Source of the DNA: Verrucomicrobiaceae bacterium
GTDB taxonomy: Bacteria > Verrucomicrobiota > Verrucomicrobiia > Verrucomicrobiales > Verrucomicrobiaceae
Length of the DNA: 64,000 nucleotides
Direction of reading: 5' to 3'
NCBI GenBank assembly: GCA_947458455.1
Contig: CANGYJ010000005.1
Location: forward strand, 310,001 to 374,000
Of the stretch, positions 16,052 to 23,879 are shown one piece after another (within the stretch, counting starts at the first letter, position 1; each line of letters begins with the position of its first letter). The notes beneath the pieces were generated by a model that had not been told where the DNA came from, searched no databases, and saw only the letters and a program-made list of their open reading frames with translations. The position numbers and the translations under genes are program-made.

Positions 16052-16831
16052 ATGATTGCAGACCTCGATCACCCTGCTCCTGCCGCCATCACACGGCGGA
16101 AGCCCAACCTCGTGCTCCACTGTGGAGCCTCCCATGTGGAACTGCCCGAAGTGCGGCGCATTCCCACACCCGATCCCACCGACACCTGGTGTCCTATCCC
16201 GCACTATCAGCTCATCCATACCGTTCAGCAGGCACTTCAAACCACCAATCTGCGCATCGGCTCCCAGGCACATTCGTTGTCGCATGAGGGCCACCGCTAT
16301 TTCGGATTGATGGAAGTCCATGCCACGCGGACGAGCAATGATTACGCCTGGGTTCTCGGCATTCGGAACTCGCACGACAAGACCTTCCCCGCTGGCATTG
16401 TCGCCGGTGCCCAGGTCTTCGTCTGCGATAACTTGTCGTTCTCAGGCGAGATCCAGTTCGCCCGCAAGCATACCCGATATATCCTGCGCGACCTGCCCCA
16501 GCTCGTGAGCCGCTCCATCGGCCTGCTGCTGGCCAAGTGGCATCATCAGGACAAACGCATCGCCGCCTACAAGGATGCCGAGATCACGGACACCAACGCC
16601 CACGATCTCATCATTCGTGCGACCGATGTCGGAGTGTGCAGCAACCGCATTATTCCCTCCATCCTCCAGGAATGGCGTGAACCCAGGCATACGGCCTTCG
16701 AGGGCCGGAGTGTCTGGAGCTTGTTCAACGCGTTCACGGAATCGCTCAAGGAGGGCAATCTAGCCGAGCTGCCGAAACGAACGCAGGCACTCCACGGCCT
16801 GATGGACACCTATGTCGGGCTCTCCGCCTGA
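16052..16831 (+). CDS. DUF932-like protein (second copy in the island)
   Basis: 259 aa. The segment G-L-M-E-V-H-A-T...W-V-L-G-I-R-N-S-H-D-K-T-F-P-A-G-I-V-A-G-A-Q-V-F-V-C-D-N-L-S-F-S-G matches the conserved centre of DUF932-type element proteins, here in a short version compared with the 323-aa copy at 7.5 kb. Sequence similarity between the two is low, so they are not a recent duplication. Role unknown. The start follows CTAATTCATC-ATG and the gene ends in a hairpin terminator. Confidence 0.7.
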   Translation: MIADLDHPAPAAITRRKPNLVLHCGASHVELPEVRRIPTPDPTDTWCPIPHYQLIHTVQQALQTTNLRIGSQAHSLSHEGHRYFGLMEVHATRTSNDYAWVLGIRNSHDKTFPAGIVAGAQVFVCDNLSFSGEIQFARKHTRYILRDLPQLVSRSIGLLLAKWHHQDKRIAAYKDAEITDTNAHDLIIRATDVGVCSNRIIPSILQEWREPRHTAFEGRSVWSLFNAFTESLKEGNLAELPKRTQALHGLMDTYVGLSA

Positions 16832-16843
16832 TACCGTCCGCAT

Positions 16844-16875
16844 CAGCACTGGCAGGCGCGAGTCTGCTGGTGCTG
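16844..16875 (+). terminator. Hairpin terminator
   Basis: CAGCACTGGCAG (16844-16855) pairs with CTGCTGGTGCTG (16864-16875) with two G-U pairs; a T-rich stretch follows. Confidence 0.6.
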
Positions 16876-16937
16876 TTGTGGGTTCATTTTATCTTTTCAA
16901 ATACTCACTCACCTACCTGTAGAGGGTAAACATCATC

Positions 16938-17510
16938 ATGTTCAACTTCACCGAATCCGCCAAGAAAGCGCTGGATGTTTTCGCCAGCGCCACCGGCCTG
17001 CGGCTCTTCCCCGATCCGCTCAAGCATCCAGGAGGAGAAGATGTATGCACGCTCGACCTGCCTGGCTACCGCCAGCTCGAATCCTACACCTGCGGCTTTG
17101 TGGCTGGTGCCATGATCCTCCACACCTTCCGTCCCGGTGCCTCATTGAAAAAGTTCTTCGAGCAGTGCAATCCTGATTGCGAGCACGGACTGGACATCAA
17201 GCCCCTCATCCGCTGTCTGCGCACCAACGGCATTGGTGTCAGCCAGCGCCACAACCTCGACTTCGAGAAAATCGTCAGCACCCTCGACCAGGGCTTCCCC
17301 ATCATCACTCTCACCAAAACACCCCGTTCTGATGAGGAACACTGGGTGGTGATTTATGGATACGCACGCCATCCGAACCGCGTGTTCATTGCCGGTGAGG
17401 GCATACCCTTGATCAACAACCTTACCGGGCAGAAGGAGATTCCATGGTCCACATTCACACGCTCGAAATGGGCGGAACGGGGTTTTGGACTCGTGTGTTG
17501 GGGCAAGTGA
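16938..17510 (+). CDS. C39-like cysteine peptidase-fold protein
   Basis: 190 aa. The papain-like signature is visible: Cys52 in S-Y-T-C-G-F-V-A-G-A-M at a helix start, His135 in E-E-H-W-V-V-I-Y-G-Y, and a following I-A-G-E-G turn where C39-family proteins carry Asp/Asn. There is no signal peptide and no ABC transporter nearby, so it is not a bacteriocin exporter; it would act in the cytoplasm. It closes the rightward cassette and has a terminator 2 nt after its stop. The target is unknown. Confidence 0.7.
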   Translation: MFNFTESAKKALDVFASATGLRLFPDPLKHPGGEDVCTLDLPGYRQLESYTCGFVAGAMILHTFRPGASLKKFFEQCNPDCEHGLDIKPLIRCLRTNGIGVSQRHNLDFEKIVSTLDQGFPIITLTKTPRSDEEHWVVIYGYARHPNRVFIAGEGIPLINNLTGQKEIPWSTFTRSKWAERGFGLVCWGK

Positions 17511-17512
17511 AC

Positions 17513-17546
17513 AAAGACTCCCGTGTGAAGCGCGGGGTCTTTTGTT
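17513..17546 (+). terminator. Hairpin terminator
   Basis: AAAGACTCCCG pairs with CGGGGTCTTT (one bulge), followed by a T-rich tail. Confidence 0.7.
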
Positions 17547-17557
17547 TATTTATTCGC

Positions 17558-18028
17558 TCAACCTCCGGAGCAGCCCTTCAAGACAAAGATAGGCCACAGC
17601 ACAATCTTGATGATTCCAAACATCAGACCTTCGTCGAATGCGCGGCCAAATTTCATCGCTATCAATCCCGTCACCAAGTAGGCACCCACAATCCGAGGAT
17701 TGAAGTCAAACAATGGTTTTGGATGCAGTTCATGGTCGCACTTGGAGCAGTATGTGACACCTGGGCTGAGATCTGCTCCACATTCCGGGCATTGAGAGTG
17801 TTTCGCCCCGAAATCATCCTGACTCGAATCTTCTTTCCGTTTTCTCTTTTTTGAGCGCCGAGGCTGTGGGCTATCAGCTAGTTCGGTTATCGCATCCTCC
17901 ACCGGCGTAGATTCCAGGTGCTGCGGATTGGACGCGATTAGCGTATTGACGATGGTCTGGTATTCCTCGGGGGATATTTCCCCGGCTACAAGCCTTTCAT
18001 CCAGTCGCTTCTTCAGAGTTGGGTCCAT
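17558..18028 (-). CDS. Zinc-ribbon membrane protein with N-terminal SHOCT-like module
   Basis: About 156 aa. M-D-P-T-L-K-K-R-L-D-E-R-L-V-A-G-E-I-S-P-E-E-Y opens the protein and resembles a short SHOCT oligomerisation motif. A Lys/Arg/Ser-rich linker leads to C-P-E-C-G-A-D-L...Y-C-S-K-C-D (two CxxC pairs, a zinc ribbon), then one or two hydrophobic segments. The start at 18028 lies one base after the stop of the upstream gene; an ATG at 18040 inside that gene is also possible. I chose 18028 because the upstream protein begins with the same spacing (M-N-E-D-L-K-R-T-L-D-E). Function unknown. Confidence 0.65.
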   Translation of the reverse strand: MDPTLKKRLDERLVAGEISPEEYQTIVNTLIASNPQHLESTPVEDAITELADSPQPRRSKKRKRKEDSSQDDFGAKHSQCPECGADLSPGVTYCSKCDHELHPKPLFDFNPRIVGAYLVTGLIAMKFGRAFDEGLMFGIIKIVLWPIFVLKGCSGG

Positions 18029-18029
18029 G

Positions 18030-18947
18030 TCACTTTTCATAAGGGGTGTAGTCCGCCAGCAAAAGCAGGACAGCGATACCAGCGGTGCCAATCGCGGTGA
18101 GAGCAATTGTGATGACTGCCAACAGGCTCCAGTCTTTATGCCGTGCGTTTTCACCTCGGTTAGCCAGCTTCATCGCTTGCCATACCTTGGGAATGCGCCA
18201 AGCCACGAGCAGGCTGATCACCAAGCACCAGACGGGAAGTGAGTTCCGAACATCTGCAAGCTGTCCCCTCCATGGGGTTCCGGTGAGAGGAAAAAAGAGA
18301 GCCACGAGAGCAGCGGCAATCAGAGGAGAGAGGCAGCCTATGGTGGTATTCGCTGCAACTTCCTTCCCATTAGGATTGTGAGAATCAAGGCCATCCTTCA
18401 GTCGAGAGGTAACTCGATCCCGTGAGTCATTGACCAGTCGAAAAGAGAACTCTGTTAGCTTGAGTGGCAGCCAATGATGTGAATCCTCCCGAAGTATGAG
18501 TGTGCGCATGCCAATCGTGCCTGCCAGCACATGGGACTCGATGTCTTCAAAACTCAGTGGTCCCCTGACATTTTGCCCATCGGCATAGTAGTATCGGAGG
18601 TCGCCACGACGCCACTTTGCCAGCTTTGCAAAGGGTATCCTCAAGAACCAAGGAACGAAGAAGGTCAAAATGGACCACCTGAAAGGCGTTTCACGAAACC
18701 ATGCTCTGATTCTCCGTGCATACATGCCGAGGCCGCCACCCTTGTGTTCGATTGGTAGGGGCGGATATGTGGTGCTCGTTGGCCCTTCGTTTTCACCTGA
18801 AGTCAGACCCGGCAGTCGTCTGCTGCGGTCTGCCTCCACAAGACGGCTTGCCTCTCGCAGCACATCCAGTTTTCGACTGTAGTCGTGAACTGTTATCAGC
18901 CCGTTGGCGAGCTGTTCGTCGAGTGTGCGTTTGAGATCCTCGTTCAT
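18030..18947 (-). CDS. GYF_2-domain membrane protein
   Basis: About 305 aa. It starts M-N-E-D-L-K-R-T-L-D-E-Q-L-A-N-G-L-I-T, parallel to the downstream protein. A first hydrophobic segment (W-S-I-L-T-F-F-V-P-W-F-L-R-I-P-F) is followed by a GYF_2 domain (Y-Y-A-D-G-Q-N-V-R-G-P-L-S-F...W-L-P-L) and three or more C-terminal membrane segments. GYF_2 domains bind proline-rich peptides. Tight coupling to the zinc-ribbon gene suggests one membrane complex. The 5' boundary is fixed by the ATG at 18947 and the shared N-terminal motif. Confidence 0.7.
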   Translation of the reverse strand: MNEDLKRTLDEQLANGLITVHDYSRKLDVLREASRLVEADRSRRLPGLTSGENEGPTSTTYPPLPIEHKGGGLGMYARRIRAWFRETPFRWSILTFFVPWFLRIPFAKLAKWRRGDLRYYYADGQNVRGPLSFEDIESHVLAGTIGMRTLILREDSHHWLPLKLTEFSFRLVNDSRDRVTSRLKDGLDSHNPNGKEVAANTTIGCLSPLIAAALVALFFPLTGTPWRGQLADVRNSLPVWCLVISLLVAWRIPKVWQAMKLANRGENARHKDWSLLAVITIALTAIGTAGIAVLLLLADYTPYEK

Positions 18948-19109
18948 ATCGAGTCTGGTGAGTTGGAAGGCCTTGGGCAGTTTTTGGCCGGGGGGGCGGC
19001 CTGAAAGGCAGAGAGCCGCGCTCAATGGAGAGAACCCAAACATCGTCGCAAGCGGTTTTACGCCCCATTGGGGCGTTCCGCTGCTTTGGAAACGTGCTTG
19101 TTGTCATGT

Positions 19110-19334
19110 GTGCCTTTGACGCCACAAGAACAGCGCGAATACAAAAAACTGGGAGCCTCGATTCGTCGCATACGCACGAGCCAGGGTATGACCCAGGAGC
19201 GTCTGGCTGAACTCAGCGAACTGCATCTCCGCTCATTGCAGAAGATCGAGGCAGGCGAGAAGAATGTGCTGACCACCACCCTTCGTCGCATCCATCGCTC
19301 TCTGGGGTGTTCCTGGGATGATTTGATGGCGTAA
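19110..19334 (+). CDS. XRE-family helix-turn-helix regulator
   Basis: About 74 aa from a GTG start. R-R-I-R-T-S-Q-G-M-T-Q-E-R-L-A-E-L-S-E-L-H-L-R-S-L-Q-K-I-E-A-G-E is a textbook HTH_3, followed by the L-x-R-I-x-x-x-L-G helix. An upstream start at 19068 is possible but would add a poorly conserved Cys-rich leader. It is divergent from the GYF_2 gene, about 160 nt away, and may regulate it. Confidence 0.75.
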   Translation: MPLTPQEQREYKKLGASIRRIRTSQGMTQERLAELSELHLRSLQKIEAGEKNVLTTTLRRIHRSLGCSWDDLMA

Positions 19335-19437
19335 GCAATGCTGTGTCCATTCTCCACCTCCTCGGGCTCGTCAGGGATCCAGTTTTCTCAAGCCGTAGCT
19401 TTGTTCGCCGCCGAAGTGTCACGGCAGGCTGGGAGAA

Positions 19438-19593
19438 TTAGAGCAGATGAAAGCGGCGCTTCACGAGGCGTTTGCCGTTGATGAGTCCCTCAAGATGAAG
19501 GCGCTCGATGATCCTGCCTTTGAGAGTGTATTTGGTGAGGATGCGCACCACGCCTCGTGAAGCTTGGCGCTGGCATTGACGGTCATCCCTCAT
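19438..19593 (-). CDS. Possible 51-aa basic peptide or gene remnant
   Basis: From the ATG at 19593 the frame reads R-G-V-V-R-I-L-T-K-Y-T-L-K-G-R-I-I-E-R-L-H and ends K-R-L-V-K-R-R-F-H-L-L. It is strongly basic with no good ribosome-binding site. Its coding span contains a 14-bp inverted repeat (19458-19471 and 19550-19563). It could be a real small DNA-binding peptide or a broken gene. Confidence 0.25.
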   Translation of the reverse strand: MRDDRQCQRQASRGVVRILTKYTLKGRIIERLHLEGLINGKRLVKRRFHLL

Positions 19594-19668
19594 AAAAATA
19601 GGACTTCATTTTAAGAAGGCTCCTCCATTTTTGAAATCACCCCAACATTTCAAAATGAGGAAGCATTT

Positions 19669-19875
19669 TCAAAACTCAGATGCCATTTCCTGCACCGGGG
19701 AGAATGAAGCGTGCCTCCACTCATACTCCTCCTTCCTACACGGTCGTTCGGGCGCATTTTTCTTCACCTCTTCAGCGGACAATCGATCAATTTCCGTCTT
19801 CCAAGAATCAAGGTGCTCACCTGCTGTAATCAAGGCCTGAGCCACGATAAGCAGGCGGGCACCGTGAGGTTTCAT
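19669..19875 (-). CDS. Possible small protein, 68 aa
   Basis: M-K-P-H-G-A-R-L-L-I-V-A-Q-A-L-I-T-A-G-E-H-L-D-S-W-K-T-E-I is followed by a charged C-terminal half. The composition is protein-like and helical, but there is no clear ribosome-binding site or family. A GTG at 19878 is an equal start. Confidence 0.3.
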   Translation of the reverse strand: MKPHGARLLIVAQALITAGEHLDSWKTEIDRLSAEEVKKNAPERPCRKEEYEWRHASFSPVQEMASEF

Positions 19876-20370
19876 CACCGACAGTAAAGACTACTAAGTC
19901 GATGGGGAATTAATTCTCTGCCAATCTAGCCCAATTTTTACCCAAAAAGACCCGATTTCTTTAGCTTTCTAAAACAGGGTTCGAGGAGCGACGATTGCCA
20001 ACGTGGAGATCAGCAAAACACCCCTTCTGCCTTTGGGGCAGAAGGGGTGTTTTCTGCCATACAAATCCTCAATCGACATGTCACGGCCATTAGCCATGAC
20101 ATTTCAAACAAACTATACGCCGCCATCCCGGCTATCCCGGTTGAAATCTATTAATATCTCCACTGTGAAAAAAATATATTTCAAAGGTAGAATGACAAAA
20201 ATAGAAATAATTTTTCCGAAGTCACGAAACATCGGACTTTCAGCCGGGTCGGCGGGGGGCTCATTCACCCCGGTGAAAAGCGGTCACTTTTCCCAACCAA
20301 GATGGACTACCAGCGCCATAACTCGTGCCATCCGCCGATGTCCCAAGCGCGGCCTCAGGCTCAGCCATTC
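19876..20370. other. 495-bp gap without a supported gene
   Basis: AT-richer than its surroundings. Apart from the strong bidirectional terminator at 20015-20053 I see no coding frame worth calling. It separates the defence and DNA-processing cargo from the integrase/replication module. Confidence 0.5.
20015..20053. terminator. Bidirectional terminator with 17-bp perfect stem
   Basis: AAAACACCCCTTCTGCC (20015-20031) and GGCAGAAGGGGTGTTTT (20037-20053) pair perfectly around TTTGG, with A and T runs at both ends. Confidence 0.85.
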
Positions 20371-22893
20371 TCAAGTCGTCTGAGCCGTAGTGTGGCCCTC
20401 TGCCGTTGCGGACCCAATAAGTTCAACCCTATAAAACTTTTGTGCTTCGTAGTTCGATGAAACAGACTTTTTGCTTTCGCGGGTAATTTTGAATATGCCA
20501 CCGAGCAACCGCACACCGTCCGAATTAAAGTGGCGCTTCAGGAGCTTTCCAACGAACAATTGCCCAGAGTCTTGTTCCTCATTGAACACACCTTCCGCAC
20601 TTCCAATCTCTGCGATGTCCCGAGCAGCGACCTCTTCACCAGGACGACGTTTGGCGACAGCGCGCAATAGGCTGATAAGGAGATCATAGTTCGGATCGCT
20701 CATCGAGTCCTGCATCATTTTATAGTCATCCTCGAACAGCCTCAGTGCGAAGCAGTGCTCAAGAATCCAGGATGTCACTCGCTCCCAAGCTGAAAATCGG
20801 AATCCGGTCATCCGACCACCAGTGGAATGTCCTTTTTGTGCATACTCAATCACGAGGCTGTAAACAGCGGCTAGAATCTGTGGACGAGCAGCGACGATGT
20901 GGTCGATGAGTCCTCCCTCTTCCCATTTCCGGAATAAGTAGCTATCTGGACGCTTGCAGATGCGAATCAGGCAGGTTCTCGAAGCGAGGTCGTCTGACAA
21001 CACCGCTCCGTTCGAGGTTCCTGCGAAGACCTCGGCCGTAACGTCCAGTTCAGCCTGAATGTATGGTGCACGTGCTTCAAAAATGGGTTCAGTAAGCAAG
21101 GATTCGAGAAAGCTCAGGTCACGCAGATCATTTTTCGTGACGTTGTCCAAGTAGATGAGTGCGTTTCCGCCACAGAGCGCCTTGGAGATCCCCTCTTTAC
21201 ATCGCTCAGGATTGGATTTTAGCAGAGCCACTGCCTTCGGCTTCATGTCGTAAACAGCAGCGACTACCTTGGCGAGAAAACCTGCCCCTGCAGCTCGCTG
21301 ATCCTTCGTGACGAAGAAGAATGGAACCCGTCCTCCTTCGCCCAAGATCCCGGATCTAGCCAGGCATGGAGCGAGCAAAAATGCGACAGCCCGTGCTTTA
21401 TCGAAAGGTGTTGCGAATTGGAAGTCCTGCAGGAGTTCCAGCAGTAGTGCGGCAGCCTCAGGGACAGTGGGTAATTCGGCAATTGTTCCCTCCGCATGAA
21501 TCTCAAGGCGTCTGTCGTAGCCCGACACTACGCGTGCTTCCATTCCATCCCACACCAGCGCCGGAACCTTGGCGAGCACTTTGATAGGGCGGATTAGGTG
21601 CCGATTAAGCCGGGCTGACCCGATAATGAGTTTTGCCTCGCTCTCAGTGAGCGGTGACTGTGACAGTCCGTTCTTGCCCTTGCGGACGAATTGACAACGA
21701 TCGGGCTGATCAGTGAAGCAGGCCAGGCTGGCGGCATCGTAGCTTTCAACACTATCTCCCGTCACATCACAAAATTGGCCTGCACGAAAGTAGGTGACTG
21801 GTCCTAGAACCTCGACCACCTGCTTCGTCCACACGCCGGTTGAGGCATCTTTATGGATCGTTGTGTCGCTTGTGTCAGCGGGCGTCTGGGATGGCAGCTC
21901 CGCCTGCATTTCAATCACCTTATCTTTGATTGCATTCTTCAGTGCGCGACGTTTTGCGCCGAGATGGTCCTCGGCGAATTTAACCAGATCCTCTTCGGAC
22001 AGCTGGTCGCGCAGAATGCGCAGGCCCGCACATAGCCTGATAAAGCCCTCCATGATGGTGTGCCTTCCATCGTTATCCTCACAGGCGCGTTTGATGGCCT
22101 GTTGCTGCCTTCGAACAGAAGCCATCGCAAGCCTGCCTGCGGACGTCTTCTCGCTGACCTCTATCGCGTGTGGTGGTCTAGCGAGATCACTTGCGAATTG
22201 GGCGAATTCTTCAGAGCCCATGACTGAGCGGCATTCGTCAAATCCGTTGCCTGGAGCGTCGAGAGGCACCTGCATAAGGTGAACTCTTCTTTTGAAGACA
22301 ATGCGTAAATTCAGTGCAGCGGAGTAAAAAAATGCGTTGAACAAGGTGTCCTTGTCTCCGCCAAAGTGGATAGACGCTGAAGTGTTGCGATCCAGGGCCT
22401 TCTCTAGCTCACCAAGGGGAAAGGGGAACTCGGAATCTGGCAGGCCATAGGCATCGACATCATTGAATCCAAGCGCTTGAAAGTGGCCGCTGTCACAGAG
22501 CGCCAAGGCCTGCTCCTCCCTCTCTACCACCACAATCGGCTGACCGGCCCGTGTGCTGCCATTTCGAAAATGCGGTGGTAAGTATGGAAAAGCCGGAGCA
22601 TCGTTGCGTCGGTGATACAATTTTCCGTCACAAACATCATCAGTTCTAAGACGAGAAAATGGCTCTTCACGGTCTAGGATCGGTTGCCCGTCTAGATCAA
22701 AATAGGGGAACACGATCCCAGGTGCGTAGAGATCAAACTTTTTCAAAGCCTCTTCGGCACTGATGCGCCTGATGCCAGCGTCCTCTACGGTGTTCGGATC
22801 GACTCCCGGAATCGAGGGTGCTCCCCCATTTTGAGAGTCATCCTGAGCGGTCCAATGCTTCGCAGTTGTTTCTTGGTCGCCCATAGAAATCAT
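20371..22893 (-). CDS. Mobile-element primase/helicase-like protein with eroded P-loop
   Basis: 840 aa. The N-terminal part has a Toprim-like segment (Q-P-I-V-V-V-E-R-E-E-Q-A-L-A-L-C). The C-terminal half resembles the superfamily 3 helicase domain of integrative-element replication proteins: R-V-P-F-F-F-V-T-K-D-Q-R-A-A-G-A-G-F-L at the Walker A position, then A-L-I-Y-L-D-N-V and the sensor-1-like A-G-T-S-N-G-A-V-L-S-D-D-L-A-S-R-T-C-L-I-R-I. The Walker A lacks G-K-S/T. It is the last gene of the leftward module and its ATG overlaps the preceding stop (ATGA). It is probably the element's replication initiator or helper. Confidence 0.65.
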   Translation of the reverse strand: MISMGDQETTAKHWTAQDDSQNGGAPSIPGVDPNTVEDAGIRRISAEEALKKFDLYAPGIVFPYFDLDGQPILDREEPFSRLRTDDVCDGKLYHRRNDAPAFPYLPPHFRNGSTRAGQPIVVVEREEQALALCDSGHFQALGFNDVDAYGLPDSEFPFPLGELEKALDRNTSASIHFGGDKDTLFNAFFYSAALNLRIVFKRRVHLMQVPLDAPGNGFDECRSVMGSEEFAQFASDLARPPHAIEVSEKTSAGRLAMASVRRQQQAIKRACEDNDGRHTIMEGFIRLCAGLRILRDQLSEEDLVKFAEDHLGAKRRALKNAIKDKVIEMQAELPSQTPADTSDTTIHKDASTGVWTKQVVEVLGPVTYFRAGQFCDVTGDSVESYDAASLACFTDQPDRCQFVRKGKNGLSQSPLTESEAKLIIGSARLNRHLIRPIKVLAKVPALVWDGMEARVVSGYDRRLEIHAEGTIAELPTVPEAAALLLELLQDFQFATPFDKARAVAFLLAPCLARSGILGEGGRVPFFFVTKDQRAAGAGFLAKVVAAVYDMKPKAVALLKSNPERCKEGISKALCGGNALIYLDNVTKNDLRDLSFLESLLTEPIFEARAPYIQAELDVTAEVFAGTSNGAVLSDDLASRTCLIRICKRPDSYLFRKWEEGGLIDHIVAARPQILAAVYSLVIEYAQKGHSTGGRMTGFRFSAWERVTSWILEHCFALRLFEDDYKMMQDSMSDPNYDLLISLLRAVAKRRPGEEVAARDIAEIGSAEGVFNEEQDSGQLFVGKLLKRHFNSDGVRLLGGIFKITRESKKSVSSNYEAQKFYRVELIGSATAEGHTTAQTT

Positions 22894-23345
22894 GTAGGGT
22901 TGACCATTTTGCTACAATGATTGGCTGCATGAACCAGCCAGAGTTTGTAAGCTACTTTTGCAACGATCTCCCGATCCGCGCCAGACCCCTGCGGGCATTG
23001 GGAGATCACGTACGCCCAAATGATGTCCCCGTTCGCCCGGGCTTTGACCATAATACCGCTGGTCTGGCAAACATTGCATCGCCAGAAACAGATGATTGCC
23101 TTGCCCAGCTCCTGGATGCACGAAATCTTTAGGAATTTGTTGTGCCGAAGTTCATGCACAGGGCAGGCTGTGCGAACATGTCGATCAAAACCGTATGCGA
23201 CGGCTTGGACCAGGAGCACTTGTATCGCGGGATTGACGGATTGGTGGATAGCAGTTCGTATGATCGGGCAATTTTGCGTTTTTGGTAAATTGCGCCGCAG
23301 TTTTCTCGATTGTACTTTGCTTTTTTGGTGCGATTTCTTTTTCAT
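22890..23345 (-). CDS. Cys/His-rich basic small protein, unknown
   Basis: About 151 aa, with a Lys/Arg-rich N-terminus and a possible zinc-binding set of cysteines (T-A-C-P-V-H, S-C-I-Q, C-F-W-R-C-N-V-C, S-Q-C-P, N-H-C-S). The 4-nt ATGA overlap with the primase/helicase gene is the main reason to accept it. It starts directly after a 13-bp hairpin. It could be a DNA-binding accessory factor for replication. Confidence 0.5.
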   Translation of the reverse strand: MKKKSHQKSKVQSRKLRRNLPKTQNCPIIRTAIHQSVNPAIQVLLVQAVAYGFDRHVRTACPVHELRHNKFLKISCIQELGKAIICFWRCNVCQTSGIMVKARANGDIIWAYVISQCPQGSGADREIVAKVAYKLWLVHAANHCSKMVNPT

Positions 23346-23355
23346 AGGTAGAGTC

Positions 23356-23399
23356 GGCCGGGAACACGAATAGCTTCGCGGGCGCACGTGTTCCCGGCC
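23356..23399 (-). terminator. 13-bp hairpin between AlpA-like and Cys-rich genes
   Basis: GGCCGGGAACACG (23356-23368) pairs perfectly with CGTGTTCCCGGCC (23387-23399). There is no T tract on the minus strand, so it may be a leader structure for the next gene rather than a terminator. Confidence 0.5.
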
Positions 23400-23412
23400 T
23401 TGGTTCGGTTGT

Positions 23413-23760
23413 TTATGCTCGGGATTCGGGGGCGTTCGGGTCGGATTCAACAGTGGCAGCTTGTGCGTGGAGGTGAGCAAGGAGGCTCTGCAGGTGTATG
23501 AGGCGGATACCACGCGTCGCTCCTCGGCGTCGTAGGACCACGGACTTTACCGGGGCTCCTGCCGGGAGGATAAGCTCGCAAATTGCGGACCTTGAGAGTC
23601 CGGTCCATGGGCAGCGGGTTCCGGACCTGGGTAATCTTAAAAACTCCGGCACAACGTGCGGTGCGGATGGTGGGTGAAGCGAGGTGACGGTAGGCTCGCG
23701 CAAAGGGGCTGCCGTCAACGTCTCGAAACGTCGTTGGTGATCTGGGATTTTCTGAATCAT
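23413..23760 (-). CDS. AlpA/excisionase-like helix-turn-helix protein
   Basis: About 115 aa. F-L-R-L-P-R-S-G-T-R-C-P-W-T-G-L-S-R-S-A-I-C-E-L-I followed by V-K-S-V-V-L-R-R-R-G-A-T-R-G-I-R-L-I matches the AlpA/HTH_17 layout: a helix-turn-helix followed by a strand pair and a Gly-Ile-Arg-Leu motif. In prophage-like elements such proteins activate or direct excision by the integrase. It lies two genes downstream of the integrase in the same orientation. Confidence 0.7.
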   Translation of the reverse strand: MIQKIPDHQRRFETLTAAPLREPTVTSLHPPSAPHVVPEFLRLPRSGTRCPWTGLSRSAICELILPAGAPVKSVVLRRRGATRGIRLIHLQSLLAHLHAQAATVESDPNAPESRA

Positions 23761-23879
23761 GGCGGTGCCATTCGTGCCAGAACCACGGCTCAAATCACGG
23801 GTCATCGTCGCCTGGCCAAATTAACCCACGCGGCTGGAACCCCCGTAGAATCAGGGCTCCAGCTCACTGACCGTCCCCA

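Noticed and set aside
19981-20010. TTCGAGGAGC resembling a T-loop of a tRNA, as a possible second attachment site
   Set aside because: No pairing arms around it and no match to the 26-nt tmRNA-like fragment.
22917-23373. Plus-strand frames overlapping the Cys-rich minus-strand gene
   Set aside because: The minus-strand frame has an ATGA overlap with the primase/helicase gene and the operon orientation; the plus frames have neither.
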